Source of the DNA: Romboutsia faecis
GTDB taxonomy: Bacteria; Bacillota; Clostridia; Peptostreptococcales; Peptostreptococcaceae
NCBI RefSeq assembly: GCF_014323405.1
Contig: NZ_JACRWE010000002.1
Location: 124,001-188,000 of the forward strand
Length of the DNA: 64,000 nucleotides
Reading direction: 5' to 3'
Part shown: positions 43,603 to 53,614 of the stretch, piece by piece
Layout: each line of letters starts with the position of its first letter
How positions within the stretch are numbered: position 1 is the stretch's first letter
Position numbers and translations under genes: made by a program
Notes under the pieces: generated by a model
The model's database searches: none
What the model was told of the DNA's origin: nothing
What the model saw: the letters and a program-made list of their open reading frames with translations, nothing else

Positions 43603-44699
43603 TATACGTTAAATCTGAATAATATAACATCTCCATCTTTAACAATATATTCTTTTCCTTCAAGTCTAACAAGACCTTTTTCTTTAGCAGCAGTCATTGT
43701 ACCAACATTTACTAAATCATCAAAAGCTATGGTTTCAGCTCTTATGAAACCTCTTTCTATATCAGAGTGGATTTTTCCACCAGCTTGAGGAGCTTTAGTT
43801 CCTACTTTTACAGTCCATGCTCTAACTTCTTGAGGTCCAGCAGTTAAGTAAGATATAAGTCCTAATAGCGCGTAAGATGACTTGATTAATTTATCTAATC
43901 CTGATTGTTCAAGACCTAAAGTTTCTAAGAATTCCTTCTTTTCTTCTTCAGTATCAAGTTCTGCTATTTCTGCTTCTATTTGAGCACAAACAACTACAAC
44001 TTCAGCACCTTCAGTAGCAGCGAACTCTCTAACTTTATTTACATACTCATTATTTTCAGCTTCATCAGCTAAATCATCTTCACATACGTTTGTAGCGTAA
44101 ATTACAGGCTTAGAAGTTAATAAGTTTAATGAATTTACGAAAGCTTGTTGATCTTCAGAGAAGCTCATTGTTCTAACGCATTTATTATCCTCTAAAGTTG
44201 CTAATATTTCTTTTAAGAATTCAACTTCAGCAGCCACAGATTTATCAGCTTTAGCAGCTTTAGCACTTTTTTGGATTCTTCTTTCTAATATTTCTATATC
44301 AGAGAATATTAATTCTAAGTTTATAGTTTCTATATCTCTTAAAGGATCAACACTTCCATCTACATGAACAACGTTAGGATCTTCGAAACATCTAACAACG
44401 TGAACTATAGCATCAACTTCTCTTATATGAGATAAGAACTTGTTACCAAGACCTTCACCTTTTGAAGCTCCTCTAACAAGACCTGCTATATCGCAGAACT
44501 CTATAGCAGTAGGAACTATTTTTTTTGAATCATATAACTCTTTTAATTTATCTAATCTTTCATCTGGAACAGCAACCACACCTACGTTTGGCTCTATTGT
44601 ACAGAAAGGGTAGTTTGCAGACTCCGCACCTGCTTGAGTTATAGCATTAAACAGTGTACTTTTACCTACGTTTGGTAAACCAACTATACCTAATTTCAT
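43602..44699 (-). CDS. ychF: Redox-regulated ATPase YchF (Obg-related)
   Basis: The 365-residue protein has G1 GLPNVGKSTLFN (6-17), a switch block FCTIEPNVGVV, G3 DIAGLVRGASKGEGLGNKFL and a C-terminal TGS-like domain (PQAGGKIHSDIERGFIRAE). The G4 region reads YATNVCED, deviating from NKxD as in all YchF/OLA1 proteins, which prefer ATP. It associates with ribosomes and stress responses. It is full length. An AGGAAGAT site precedes the minus-strand ATG. Confidence 0.97.
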   Translation of the reverse strand: MKLGIVGLPNVGKSTLFNAITQAGAESANYPFCTIEPNVGVVAVPDERLDKLKELYDSKKIVPTAIEFCDIAGLVRGASKGEGLGNKFLSHIREVDAIVHVVRCFEDPNVVHVDGSVDPLRDIETINLELIFSDIEILERRIQKSAKAAKADKSVAAEVEFLKEILATLEDNKCVRTMSFSEDQQAFVNSLNLLTSKPVIYATNVCEDDLADEAENNEYVNKVREFAATEGAEVVVVCAQIEAEIAELDTEEEKKEFLETLGLEQSGLDKLIKSSYALLGLISYLTAGPQEVRAWTVKVGTKAPQAGGKIHSDIERGFIRAETIAFDDLVNVGTMTAAKEKGLVRLEGKEYIVKDGDVILFRFNV

Positions 44700-44984
44700 A
44701 ATTATATCTTCCTTTCTTTGTGCTAATTTAATATTGAAATTTTATATATAAATTTATACAACCTCTCAGGTTGTGAAAACAACTAATTAAGCTGAATTTT
44801 ACAAATTTACAAACTTCATTATAGACATACATACTGATTATACATCATATATATAATAGATGTAAACTATACATTAAATATTACGGAAATTATAATTTCC
44901 AATTACTAAAGCTTGATAAACAAATACATTTTTTAAGCTATTGGTGAAGTAAAGCAAGTAAAATTTTATAATGGGGTTGATTTT
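44700..44984. other. Intergenic region between ychF and the chelatase-like gene
   Basis: This 285-bp divergent promoter region has no gene. It contains a perfect 16-bp palindrome GGAAATTATAATTTCC (44885-44900), which includes a TATAAT and may be a repressor site over a promoter. No riboswitch pattern is evident. Confidence 0.4.
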
Positions 44985-46103
44985 ATGCTAAATTCAACAC
45001 TTTTGTTTGTGAGCATATTTCTTAGCTTGATACTTACTGGATACATGGAAAATATATTTATAATTTTAGCTACTCTTATTTTCTATAAGCAAATAGTTGT
45101 AGATAGAAATTATAAATATATGGCTTATGGTATTATTATTGCTTTTATTGGTGTTAATATAATAACTGTTTCAATATTTAGAAATAAGATAACTACTAGA
45201 GAAATAACTCCTTTGGAAAATCAAGAAGAGACAGTTGTTTTATTGGTATCGGAAGGTGAAAGCAAAAATTATGATTTAAAGGAAAGAGCAAGTGAAATTT
45301 ATTTTGAAAAAGGACTATTGTCATATGTAACAACAATAAAGGATTTATATACTTATAAGATGTATTATGAAAAATTAGGGTCAAGTAATTTCAAAGATGA
45401 TTCAGAGGACATAGCTTCAAGTTTACGAGAAAAATTAGGTAATGATTATAAGGTTGTAAACTCTTATCTGTATAGTTATCCATACTTTGAAAATAGTATA
45501 GAAGATATTATTTCAAAAGGATATAAGAATATAATCATTTGCCCAATGTTTATGACTGAAGGCGAAGATTTTAATGTTCTAATTAAAAGATATGAAAAAC
45601 TAAATTTAAGTACATATAATTTAAATCAAGTAGAAATTTTAGATACTTTTTATAAGTCAAATAACTTAGCATTGTTATATAAGGATGAGATATTAAAGAA
45701 TATTACAACTAAAAATAAAGATATTGGTGTTCTTTTAGTAGGATTTCAAAATGAAAATAATCTAGAACAAGATATATTATTTAGAGAGAAAATAAGAGAT
45801 TATATATTACAAGATGAAAAAAATAGCTATATTCAAATAAAATTACCCCTTTTAGAAAATAATAAAAAGGATATAATTAAATGTGGTGAGGAATTGTTAG
45901 AATATGGAATTGATGGTCTATATATAGTTCTACCAACAAGTATAATTGACAGTATTTATACTAAAAACTTAGTAGATAGTATACTTAATGAATTGGATAT
46001 GGGAAATACAAAGTTTTACTATATAGATACAGATAAAAAATACGATTTAATAGTAGAAGAGATATTTAATAGAATATCCTTACTAAGCCAAATAGGAGGG
46101 TAA
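44985..46103 (+). CDS. Membrane protein with a putative chelatase-like domain
   Basis: The protein has 372 residues. The first ~65 form two or three membrane helices. The rest is soluble, in two similar halves. The first opens ETVVLLVSEGES and has YKNIIICPMFMTEGEDFN; the second opens DIGVLLVGFQNENNLEQ. This pattern resembles the duplicated chelatase fold of ferrochelatase or CbiX, which start with VLL..G and have a P.F...G block. Clear catalytic histidines are missing, so it may be degenerate or non-enzymatic. It ends 2 bases before the YmfF gene and so belongs to that operon. Confidence 0.55.
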   Translation: MLNSTLLFVSIFLSLILTGYMENIFIILATLIFYKQIVVDRNYKYMAYGIIIAFIGVNIITVSIFRNKITTREITPLENQEETVVLLVSEGESKNYDLKERASEIYFEKGLLSYVTTIKDLYTYKMYYEKLGSSNFKDDSEDIASSLREKLGNDYKVVNSYLYSYPYFENSIEDIISKGYKNIIICPMFMTEGEDFNVLIKRYEKLNLSTYNLNQVEILDTFYKSNNLALLYKDEILKNITTKNKDIGVLLVGFQNENNLEQDILFREKIRDYILQDEKNSYIQIKLPLLENNKKDIIKCGEELLEYGIDGLYIVLPTSIIDSIYTKNLVDSILNELDMGNTKFYYIDTDKKYDLIVEEIFNRISLLSQIGG

Positions 46104-46104
46104 A

Positions 46105-47367
46105 ATGGAAGGCATAAAAAATATAAGCTTAGGTGATAAAATAAACTTGACTTTAATTCCTGGAGAAAAGTTTAAATCTAACCTTGTAAGTATATATATA
46201 CAAAGGTTATTAGATAAAGATGAGGTAACAAAAAATGCTTTAATACCGGATATTATAACTAGTGGCAGTATGAAATATCCTAGTGCAAGAGAAATATCTA
46301 ATGAATTAGATAATTTATATGGTTCATCTATGGGAGCTGATATTACAAAAAGAGGAGAACGTCAAGTATTAAGTTTTAAAATTATTAGCACTAATGAAAG
46401 ATACTTAGACGAAAAAATATTTAAAGATGTAATAGAATTCTTTAATGATATAGTAAATAATCCTTTGGTAATAGATGGAGGATTCAAAGAAGAATATCTA
46501 AATATAGAAAAGCAAAACCTAAAAGATAGAATACAAGCTAAAATAAATGATAAGGGTAGATATGCACTTGAAAGAGCTTTTGAAGAAATGTGTGAAGGTG
46601 AAAAATATAGTATAAGTGAATATGGTTATGAGGAAGATATTGATAAAATAACACCTAAAGAACTATATGATCACTATAGAGAAATATTAAGAACTTCTCC
46701 TATAGATATTGTTGTTGAAGGAAATTTTGATGAAGATGAAGTTATAAAGATTATAACTGAGAATTTTAAATTTGAAAGAGGAGAAATAATAGATATCCCA
46801 AGAGATGAATTTAAAAAAGATATAAAAGAAGTGAAACGTATCCATGAAAAAATAGATATAACTCAAGGTAAGCTTATTATGGGTTATAGAAGTAATATTG
46901 ACTACTTAGATGAAGGTAAATATTATACATTAGTTGTGGGCTCAAATATTTTAGGTGGTGGTCCAGACTCTAAATTATTTATAAATGTAAGAGAAAAAGA
47001 AAGTTTATGTTATTATGTTTATTCATCAGTAGAAAAGTATAAGGGGATATTATTTGTATCTTCTGGAATAGAAGCAGATAATTATGAAAAAACAGTAAAA
47101 TTAATTAATGAACAATTAGATAAGTTAAAAAATGGAGATATATCAGAACAAGAATTGCAAAATAGCAAGAGTGCATTAATTAGTTCAATGAGAACTATAT
47201 CAGATAGTATAGGTGGAAGGTCCGATTTTTATTTTGCTCAAGCTATGGGAAAAACAAATTCTACAATAGACTTAATAATAGATAAATTAAGCAAGGTAAG
47301 TATAGAAGATATAGTTGAAGTTGTAAAAGATATAAAACTTGATACTGTATATTTCTTAAGTAAATAA
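46105..47367 (+). CDS. ymfF: M16-family protein YmfF (inactive-type subunit)
   Basis: The 420-residue M16 (insulinase-like) protein lacks the HxxEH zinc motif. The C-terminal part has LGGGPDSKLFINVREKESLCYYVYSS, typical of the non-catalytic partner subunit. In Bacillus the YmfF/YmfH pair is linked to 5-aminopentanol modification of translation factor EF-P. The next gene is the HxxEH-containing partner, 11 bases on. AGGAGGGT precedes the ATG, overlapping the end of the membrane protein gene. Confidence 0.88.
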   Translation: MEGIKNISLGDKINLTLIPGEKFKSNLVSIYIQRLLDKDEVTKNALIPDIITSGSMKYPSAREISNELDNLYGSSMGADITKRGERQVLSFKIISTNERYLDEKIFKDVIEFFNDIVNNPLVIDGGFKEEYLNIEKQNLKDRIQAKINDKGRYALERAFEEMCEGEKYSISEYGYEEDIDKITPKELYDHYREILRTSPIDIVVEGNFDEDEVIKIITENFKFERGEIIDIPRDEFKKDIKEVKRIHEKIDITQGKLIMGYRSNIDYLDEGKYYTLVVGSNILGGGPDSKLFINVREKESLCYYVYSSVEKYKGILFVSSGIEADNYEKTVKLINEQLDKLKNGDISEQELQNSKSALISSMRTISDSIGGRSDFYFAQAMGKTNSTIDLIIDKLSKVSIEDIVEVVKDIKLDTVYFLSK

Positions 47368-47378
47368 GGAGGCATAAT

Positions 47379-48665
47379 ATGAAAAAAATCGTTAATGAAA
47401 TTTTAAAAGAAGAAATATATTATGAAAAGCTAAAAAATGGATTAGACGTTTACTTTATGCCAAAGAAAGGGTTTACGAAAAAATATGCAGTTTTAGCGAC
47501 TAACTACGGTTCAAATGAGTTAGAATTTATTCCTATAGGAGAAGAGAAGAAGATTAGAGTTAATGAGGGAATTGCTCATTTCTTAGAACATAAAATGTTT
47601 GAACAGCCAGATGGAGGAAACGCCTTTGATTTATTCTCAAAGTATGGAGCAAGTGCTAATGCGTTTACTAATTTTACCATGACGGCATACTTGTTTTCTT
47701 GCACAGAAAATTTCTATGAATGCTTAGGACATTTAATTGATTATGTTCAGACTCCCTACTTTACAGATGAAAATGTAGAAAAAGAAAAAGGAATAATAGA
47801 ACAAGAAATAAAAATGTACAATGATGATCCTGATTGGAATGTTTACTTCAATTGTTTAAAAGCAATGTATGTTAATTATCCTGTAAGAGTAGATATAGCA
47901 GGTACAGTTGAAAGTATATATAAAATAAATAAAGAAGAACTATACAAGTGTTATAATACGTTTTATAACCCGGGAAATATGACTTTATTTGTAGTAGGTG
48001 ACTTAGAAGTAAATGAAGTTATGGATGTCGTAAAAGAATACAATCATTATGATATAGAAAAATTAGATCATAAAATAGAAAAGTTCTATCCAGAAGAACC
48101 AGACTATGTAAATGAAAAAGAAGTTATAGCTAAGTTTCCTATATCTATACCGATGTTTAACATAGCCTTTAAAGATAATAATGTAGGAATATATGGAAGA
48201 GAGCTTATGAAAAAAGAAGTAATCACTGAAATATTAATAGACATGATATTTAAAAGAGGTACAGCTCTTTATGAAGATTTATATATGCAAGGGTTAATAA
48301 ATGAAAACTTCGGTTCTGGATTTTCTTCTCAAGTAGATTATGGATTTACTATTATAGGTGGAGACTCAAAAAATCCAAAAGAAGTTAAGAATATAATTCT
48401 TGAATATATAGAAAAGTATAAAAAAGAAGGATTAGACAGAACTGCATTTGAAAGAACTAAGAAAAAGAAAATTGGTCATTTCTTAAAATACTTTGATTCT
48501 GTTAACTTTATAGCTAATAATTTTATATCATATAACTTTAAAGGGATGAATTTATTAGATTATTTAGAAGTAATAAAAGAAGTAAAATTCGAGGAGATAG
48601 AAGAAAGATTAAAGTCTCATTTAAAAGAAGAATATTGTGTTATATCTATTGTAGAGCCTAAATAA
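47379..48665 (+). CDS. ymfH: M16-family zinc protease YmfH (catalytic-type subunit)
   Basis: The 428-residue protein has the inverted zinc motif H67-F-L-E70-H71 in GIAHFLEHKMFE, followed by FSKYGASANAFTNFTMTAY, with a second zinc-ligand region EKEKGIIEQEIKMY. It pairs with the upstream YmfF-like protein. The likely role, by analogy with Bacillus, is processing linked to EF-P modification; efp itself is not in this window. AGGAGGC precedes the start. A terminator at 48672-48711 ends the operon. Confidence 0.92.
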   Translation: MKKIVNEILKEEIYYEKLKNGLDVYFMPKKGFTKKYAVLATNYGSNELEFIPIGEEKKIRVNEGIAHFLEHKMFEQPDGGNAFDLFSKYGASANAFTNFTMTAYLFSCTENFYECLGHLIDYVQTPYFTDENVEKEKGIIEQEIKMYNDDPDWNVYFNCLKAMYVNYPVRVDIAGTVESIYKINKEELYKCYNTFYNPGNMTLFVVGDLEVNEVMDVVKEYNHYDIEKLDHKIEKFYPEEPDYVNEKEVIAKFPISIPMFNIAFKDNNVGIYGRELMKKEVITEILIDMIFKRGTALYEDLYMQGLINENFGSGFSSQVDYGFTIIGGDSKNPKEVKNIILEYIEKYKKEGLDRTAFERTKKKKIGHFLKYFDSVNFIANNFISYNFKGMNLLDYLEVIKEVKFEEIEERLKSHLKEEYCVISIVEPK

Positions 48666-48671
48666 ATATAC

Positions 48672-48711
48672 AAATGCGTGTTTAAATCTATTTTTAGACA
48701 CGTATTTTTTG
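48672..48711 (+). terminator. Terminator after ymfH
   Basis: GCGTGTTTAAA and TTTAGACACG(T) pair (one G-T pair) and are followed by ATTTTTT. Confidence 0.7.
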
Positions 48712-48720
48712 TGTTATAAT
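48712..48720 (+). promoter_or_regulatory. Extended -10 promoter of the PHP phosphatase/lgt/rsmH operon
   Basis: TGTTATAAT is a perfect extended -10 immediately after the ymfH terminator and 65 bp before the next start codon. Confidence 0.6.
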
Positions 48721-48784
48721 ACTAAGATACGGTTTTATTTATTAATATTAAAATAAAATTGTTATTTTAAGGGGGACTATAAAT

Positions 48785-49564
48785 ATGATAGATATACATT
48801 GTCACATACTTCCAGGTATTGACGACGGAGCAAGTAATCTAGATGAAGCTTTAGAAATGGCTAGAATAGCACAAAGCGAAGGTATTAAAAAAATAGTAAA
48901 TACTTCACATTTTCATCCTGAATTTAAGTATAAAATGGGAGAAGAACTATTAGATGAAGTAAATAGATTTAATGTAGCATTAAAAGCAAATAATATAGAT
49001 ATAGAAGTTTTATTAGGAAATGAAATTTACTATACAGATGAAATAATAGAAGAGCTACAAGAACTAAATTTTTATACCTTAAATAATAGTAAATACTTGT
49101 TAATAGAATTTTCACCAATGAATACTCCTAAAAAACTAGCAGATGTAGTTTATGAAGTTAAGCTTAAGGGATATACGCCTGTATTAGCACATGTTGAAAG
49201 ATATAATGATATTATAGACAATCCAAATATAGTTTATGATTGTATAAAAGAAGGTGCTATTATTCAGGTAAATGCTTCTAGTATATTAGGTAGACATGGG
49301 AAAGAAATAAAAAAAGTAAGTGATATATTATTAGATAATAATATGGTACATATAGTAGCAAGTGACGCTCATGGAAGTCAAAGAAGAAGGCCACAATTGA
49401 AAGAGGCTTATGATTTTGTGAAAAGTAAATATTCTAAAGAAACAGCAGAAAATTTATTTAAAAATAACCAAAGTTTAATTATAGAAAATGAGGATATAAT
49501 TATACCTATGGCAAGTATGTATGAAGAAAAAAGAGGGTTATTTAGTAAATTATTTAAACGATAA
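48785..49564 (+). CDS. PHP-family tyrosine-protein phosphatase (CpsB/YwqE-like)
   Basis: The 259-residue protein starts MIDIHCHILPGIDDGA, the metal-binding H-x-H of PHP enzymes. NTSHFHPEFKY, LAHVERY and VASDAHGSQRRRP supply the other ligands. CpsB/YwqE proteins are Mn-dependent phosphotyrosine phosphatases that act on capsule-type tyrosine kinases. No kinase or polysaccharide gene is nearby, so the substrate is open. It starts a unit with lgt and rsmH (gap 11 bases). A GGGGGAC site precedes the ATG. Confidence 0.9.
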   Translation: MIDIHCHILPGIDDGASNLDEALEMARIAQSEGIKKIVNTSHFHPEFKYKMGEELLDEVNRFNVALKANNIDIEVLLGNEIYYTDEIIEELQELNFYTLNNSKYLLIEFSPMNTPKKLADVVYEVKLKGYTPVLAHVERYNDIIDNPNIVYDCIKEGAIIQVNASSILGRHGKEIKKVSDILLDNNMVHIVASDAHGSQRRRPQLKEAYDFVKSKYSKETAENLFKNNQSLIIENEDIIIPMASMYEEKRGLFSKLFKR

Positions 49565-49575
49565 GGAGAAAATCT

Positions 49576-50325
49576 ATGGATAGAGTAGCATTTACCATAT
49601 TTGGTATAGATGTAATGTGGTATGGTATATTAATGGCCACTGGTATGATTTTAGGAACTTATTTAGCACTAAAAGAAGCTGAAAGAGTTGGAATTTCAGA
49701 AGATGATGTTTTAAATCTAGCAATATTTGCAATACCAGCAGGTGTTTTAGGAGCAAGATTGTATTATGTTATTTTTAATTGGGGATTTTATTCTCAAAAC
49801 CCATCTCAAATTTTAAACTTTAGAGGTGGAGGCATGGCGATACATGGAGCTTTAATTGGTGGTATTTTAGCTGGATTAATTTATACAAAGCTTAAGAAAA
49901 TTAATTTTTTCAAAATGGCTGATATAGCATTAATAGGTATGCCATTAGCACAAGCAATAGGAAGATGGGGTAATTACATTAATGGAGAAGCTCATGGTGG
50001 ACCAACTAATTTACCATGGGGAATAATGGTTGATGGAGTTAAGGTTCATCCAACATTCCTTTATGAATCTATATGGGATTTTGGAATATTCATATTCCTA
50101 TGGATGTTTAGAAAGAAAAAGAAATATGAAGGCCAAGTTGCCGTTTATTATATAATACTTTACTCACTAGGTAGATTCTTTATAGAAGGACTTAGAACAG
50201 ATAGTCTTATGATAGGTCCTTTAAGAATGGCTCAAGTTATAAGCTTAGTTGGAGTAATAGGTGGAATAATAGCACATATTTATTTATCAAAGAAAAATAA
50301 TAATAAAAAAGAAGAATCAAAATAA
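49576..50325 (+). CDS. lgt: Prolipoprotein diacylglyceryl transferase
   Basis: The 249-residue membrane protein has about seven helices. The H-G motif is at 90-91 (GGGMAIHGALIGG) and the Lgt signature at 129-142 (GRWGNYINGEAHGG, with the essential R130). It transfers diacylglycerol to the lipobox cysteine of prolipoproteins, the first step of lipoprotein maturation. The length is slightly short but complete. It is followed after 18 bases by rsmH. Confidence 0.96.
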   Translation: MDRVAFTIFGIDVMWYGILMATGMILGTYLALKEAERVGISEDDVLNLAIFAIPAGVLGARLYYVIFNWGFYSQNPSQILNFRGGGMAIHGALIGGILAGLIYTKLKKINFFKMADIALIGMPLAQAIGRWGNYINGEAHGGPTNLPWGIMVDGVKVHPTFLYESIWDFGIFIFLWMFRKKKKYEGQVAVYYIILYSLGRFFIEGLRTDSLMIGPLRMAQVISLVGVIGGIIAHIYLSKKNNNKKEESK

Positions 50326-50343
50326 GTAGTACGTGGAGGTAAT

Positions 50344-51279
50344 ATGGAATTTCATCATGTGTCAGTACTTTTAAATGAGTGCATTGATAATTTAAATATA
50401 AAACCAGATGGTGTTTATGTAGACTGTACAATGGGTGGGGCTGGACACTCAAAGGAAATAGTAAAAAGATTATCTGATAAAGGTCTTTTTATTGGATTTG
50501 ACCAAGATAAAAATGCAATAGCTACAGCAAAAGAAAGATTAAGTGAGTACTCAGATAGAGTTAGATTTGTTCATAGTAACTTTGAAAATATAAAAGAAGA
50601 GTTAGCTAAAATTGGAGTTCATAAAATAGATGGAGTTTTAGCGGATTTAGGTGTTTCTTCTCATCAGTTAGATGAAGCAGATAGAGGATTTTCATATATG
50701 CAAGATGCACCGCTTGATATGAGAATGGACGTTAGATGTAGCTTTTCAGCTTATGACGTTGTAAATACTTATAGTGAAGAAGAACTAACTAAAATAATAA
50801 AAGATTACGGTGAAGATAACTGGGCAAAAAGAATAGCTAAATTTATAGTTGAAGAGAGATCTGAAAAATCAATTGAAACTACTGGTGAGTTAGTTGAGAT
50901 AATAAAAAAAGCTATCCCTAAAAAAGCAAGAATAGATGGTCCACATCCTGCAAAAAGAACATTCCAAGCTATAAGAATAGAAGTAAATAATGAGCTTGGT
51001 GTTATAACTAAAATGATAAATGATGCAGTATCTATAATGAATGAAGGTGGAAGAGTATGTATAATAACATTCCATTCTTTAGAAGATAGAATAGTTAAAA
51101 ATGCATTTAGAGATTTAGCTTTAGACTGCATATGTCCATCAGAGCTACCTATATGTCAATGTGATAAGGAATCTGAGGTTAAGGTTATAACTAGAAAGCC
51201 AATACTTCCAAGTAAAGAAGAAGTGGAATTCAACCCAAGAAGTAGAAGTGCGAAGCTTAGAGTAGCAGAGAAAATATAA
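50344..51279 (+). CDS. rsmH: 16S rRNA (cytosine(1402)-N4)-methyltransferase
   Basis: The 311-residue protein starts [29 protein letters not shown] binds S-adenosylmethionine, and [31 protein letters not shown] and [15 protein letters not shown] are family blocks. It methylates C1402 of 16S rRNA. It is normally the second gene of the dcw cluster, after mraZ, which is missing here. A terminator (51290-51342) and a foreign operon separate it from ftsL. TGGAGG precedes the ATG. Confidence 0.97.
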   Translation: MEFHHVSVLLNECIDNLNIKPDGVYVDCTMGGAGHSKEIVKRLSDKGLFIGFDQDKNAIATAKERLSEYSDRVRFVHSNFENIKEELAKIGVHKIDGVLADLGVSSHQLDEADRGFSYMQDAPLDMRMDVRCSFSAYDVVNTYSEEELTKIIKDYGEDNWAKRIAKFIVEERSEKSIETTGELVEIIKKAIPKKARIDGPHPAKRTFQAIRIEVNNELGVITKMINDAVSIMNEGGRVCIITFHSLEDRIVKNAFRDLALDCICPSELPICQCDKESEVKVITRKPILPSKEEVEFNPRSRSAKLRVAEKI

Positions 51280-51289
51280 AAGTTTTTTA

Positions 51290-51342
51290 TAAAATACCCT
51301 TTAAGATTGATATAAAATTTTATCTTAAAGGGTATTTTATTT
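51290..51342 (+). terminator. Terminator after rsmH
   Basis: AAAATACCCTTTAAGAT pairs with ATCTTAAAGGGTATTTT, followed by ATTTAT. It cuts rsmH off from ftsL. Confidence 0.85.
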
Positions 51343-51405
51343 ATAATATTTCGATGATTTGATATATAATATTAGTTAAATTATATTAGATTGTAGGGTG
51401 AAACT

Positions 51406-53406
51406 ATGAAAAAGATTTTGATAATATCTTTTGGTGAACATACAGGATTGAGTATAAAGGCTCAACTTAAAGATATTTTAGGGGATAAATTTGAAATTAT
51501 TAATTTAAGTGTAGATGATAGCTTTGATTATTGCTTATATACTGATTTGGTGATATTCTCTAGTGAAGAAGTTAGAGATATTTGCTTACTTACAGTTGAT
51601 AAAGAGTTTGATTTTATAGTTTTAAAACGTGTTATAAGGCATGAGTGTATAGATGAAATTTTAAAGATAAGAGAAAATAAAGATGTTCTTGTAGTAAATG
51701 ATACTGAAGAAAGTTGTAAAGAAGTTATAAATCAACTAAAAAAGCAAGGAATAGATCATGTTAAATATTATCAATACTACCCTGGTATTAGTGAATATAA
51801 AGAAACTGATGTGGCTATCACACCGGGGGAATCTCATTTAGTTCCTAATGGGATAAAAAGGGTTATTGATATAAGTGCTAGAAGAATGGATGTAACTAGT
51901 CTAATTGAAGTTTTAATGAAATTAAATTGTATAGAGGAATATGGTAGTTTAGTTTCTTCTTATTTTTACAGAGATATGATAAATATTTCTAAAAAATATA
52001 TAAATATGTATCAAGAAACAAATAGGCTAAAGGAGATTTTGACAAATATCCTGGATAATCAAAAAAATGGTATTATTTATACTGATATTGAAAATAGAGT
52101 ATTTGTACTAAATGAAGAAGCTATAAATTTACTAAATATAAGTAGACAAGATATTATAGGAAAAGATATATATACGATATTTAAAGAATTAAAAGAGGAT
52201 ATTATTAGTATTAACAATAGAGAGGTTTTAGTTTCTAAAGAAAAAATAAAAAGTAATAATTTTTATAGCGGAAATATGATTGTACTTAATGAGGTTAAAC
52301 ATATACATAAAATTGATGATGAATTAAGGAAGAAAGAAAGATCTAAGGAAAACTATGCTAGGTATACATTTGATGATATGGTAGGAGACTCTAAGTCTGT
52401 AACCAAGAGTATAGATTTAGCTAAGAAGGTAGCTAAGACAAATTCTACTGTTTTAATACAAGGTGAGACTGGTACAGGTAAAGAAGTTCTAGCACAAGCA
52501 ATACATAATGAGTCAGAAAGAAAAGATTATCCATTTATTGCAATTAACTTTGCTGCTATTCCAGAAAACTTAATAGAAAGTGAACTATTTGGATATGAAG
52601 AAGGTGCTTTTACAGGAGCTAAAAAAGGTGGAAAAATAGGTTTATTCAAAAAAGCACATAAGGGAACTATATTTTTAGATGAAATTGGTGATGCTTCTCT
52701 ATATTTACAGTCTAGATTACTTAGAGTACTTCAAGAAAGAGAAATAACACCAGTAGGTAGTACCGAAACTATACCAATAGATATTAGGGTTATTGCAGCT
52801 ACAAATAAAGAATTATTTGAAGAGGTTAAGTTGAAGAATTTTAGAGAAGACTTGTACTATAGATTAAATGTAATGCCTATATACTCAATACCTTTAAGAA
52901 ATCGGAAAGAAGATATAAAGTTACTATTAAAATATTATTTATCTAAAGTAACTAAAAATAATGATTTGAGTTCATTTTTCACTGAAGATGCAATTAGATT
53001 ATTAGAAGATTATAATTGGCCAGGCAATATAAGAGAACTTGTGAATGTAGTAGAATATGTATCTACAATAAAAGAGATTGGAATAAAAATAGACATTAAT
53101 GACCTACCTAAATATATTGTTGAGCTTATTAATAAGAATGGAAATAAAGATATATTTGAGGCTAAATTATCTTTAGAACAAGATTTAGATGAAAAAGAAT
53201 TATGGGTATTACGAAAGATTTATAAGTACGAGGGGATTGGAAGGAGAACATTATCCATTATATCTTATGAAGAAGGTTATGATATTGGAGAAGGTAGAAT
53301 TAGAAGTATCATGAAAAAGTTAAGATTATATGGATATATAGATATCAATAAAGGTTTAAAAGGGACAAAAATATTGAAAAAAGGGATAGAAAGGGTTAAT
53401 TTGTAA
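51406..53406 (+). CDS. Sigma54-dependent transcriptional activator
   Basis: The protein has 666 residues. The N-terminal ~190 are an unassigned sensor domain. A PAS-like domain follows (~205-270, [23 protein letters not shown]). The AAA+ domain at ~325-560 has Walker A G353-E-T-G-T-G-K-E, the sigma54-contacting G400-A-F-T-G-A405 loop and FLDEIGD. The C-terminal region (~590-666) looks like a winged helix rather than the usual Fis helix-turn-helix. It should activate the -24/-12 promoter at 53553-53568 in front of nhaC-iadA. Ligand unknown; beta-aspartyl peptides or aspartate are a guess from context. Confidence 0.92.
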   Translation: MKKILIISFGEHTGLSIKAQLKDILGDKFEIINLSVDDSFDYCLYTDLVIFSSEEVRDICLLTVDKEFDFIVLKRVIRHECIDEILKIRENKDVLVVNDTEESCKEVINQLKKQGIDHVKYYQYYPGISEYKETDVAITPGESHLVPNGIKRVIDISARRMDVTSLIEVLMKLNCIEEYGSLVSSYFYRDMINISKKYINMYQETNRLKEILTNILDNQKNGIIYTDIENRVFVLNEEAINLLNISRQDIIGKDIYTIFKELKEDIISINNREVLVSKEKIKSNNFYSGNMIVLNEVKHIHKIDDELRKKERSKENYARYTFDDMVGDSKSVTKSIDLAKKVAKTNSTVLIQGETGTGKEVLAQAIHNESERKDYPFIAINFAAIPENLIESELFGYEEGAFTGAKKGGKIGLFKKAHKGTIFLDEIGDASLYLQSRLLRVLQEREITPVGSTETIPIDIRVIAATNKELFEEVKLKNFREDLYYRLNVMPIYSIPLRNRKEDIKLLLKYYLSKVTKNNDLSSFFTEDAIRLLEDYNWPGNIRELVNVVEYVSTIKEIGIKIDINDLPKYIVELINKNGNKDIFEAKLSLEQDLDEKELWVLRKIYKYEGIGRRTLSIISYEEGYDIGEGRIRSIMKKLRLYGYIDINKGLKGTKILKKGIERVNL

Positions 53407-53473
53407 TATAATTAACCCTTTATGGTTTTTGTTTATTTTATATTGGTTTATAAAGGAAAACAAATTTAAATTC

Positions 53474-53525
53474 ATACTTTAAATAAAAATAAGAAAATAT
53501 TTAAGAGCCTTATGTTTTAAAGTAT
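53474..53525. promoter_or_regulatory. Inverted repeat, possible enhancer site of the sigma54 activator
   Basis: ATACTTTAAA (53474-53483) and its exact complement TTTAAAGTAT (53516-53525) are 42 bp apart start to start, just upstream of the -24/-12 promoter. That is the usual place for an upstream activator site. It is AT-rich, so chance cannot be excluded. Confidence 0.45.
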
Positions 53526-53552
53526 AAAAAAATAAAAACATATATTAAAAGT

Positions 53553-53568
53553 TGGCATGGAACTTGCT
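53553..53568 (+). promoter_or_regulatory. Sigma54 (-24/-12) promoter of nhaC-iadA
   Basis: TGGCATGGAACTTGCT matches the sigma54 consensus TGGCACG-N4-TTGCW with one mismatch and has the required GG and GC. It lies 46 bp before the nhaC start codon, directly downstream of a sigma54 activator gene. Confidence 0.88.
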
Positions 53569-53614
53569 TCACACTATTATATAAAATTTAATTAATTGTG
53601 TGGAGGAAAAATAA

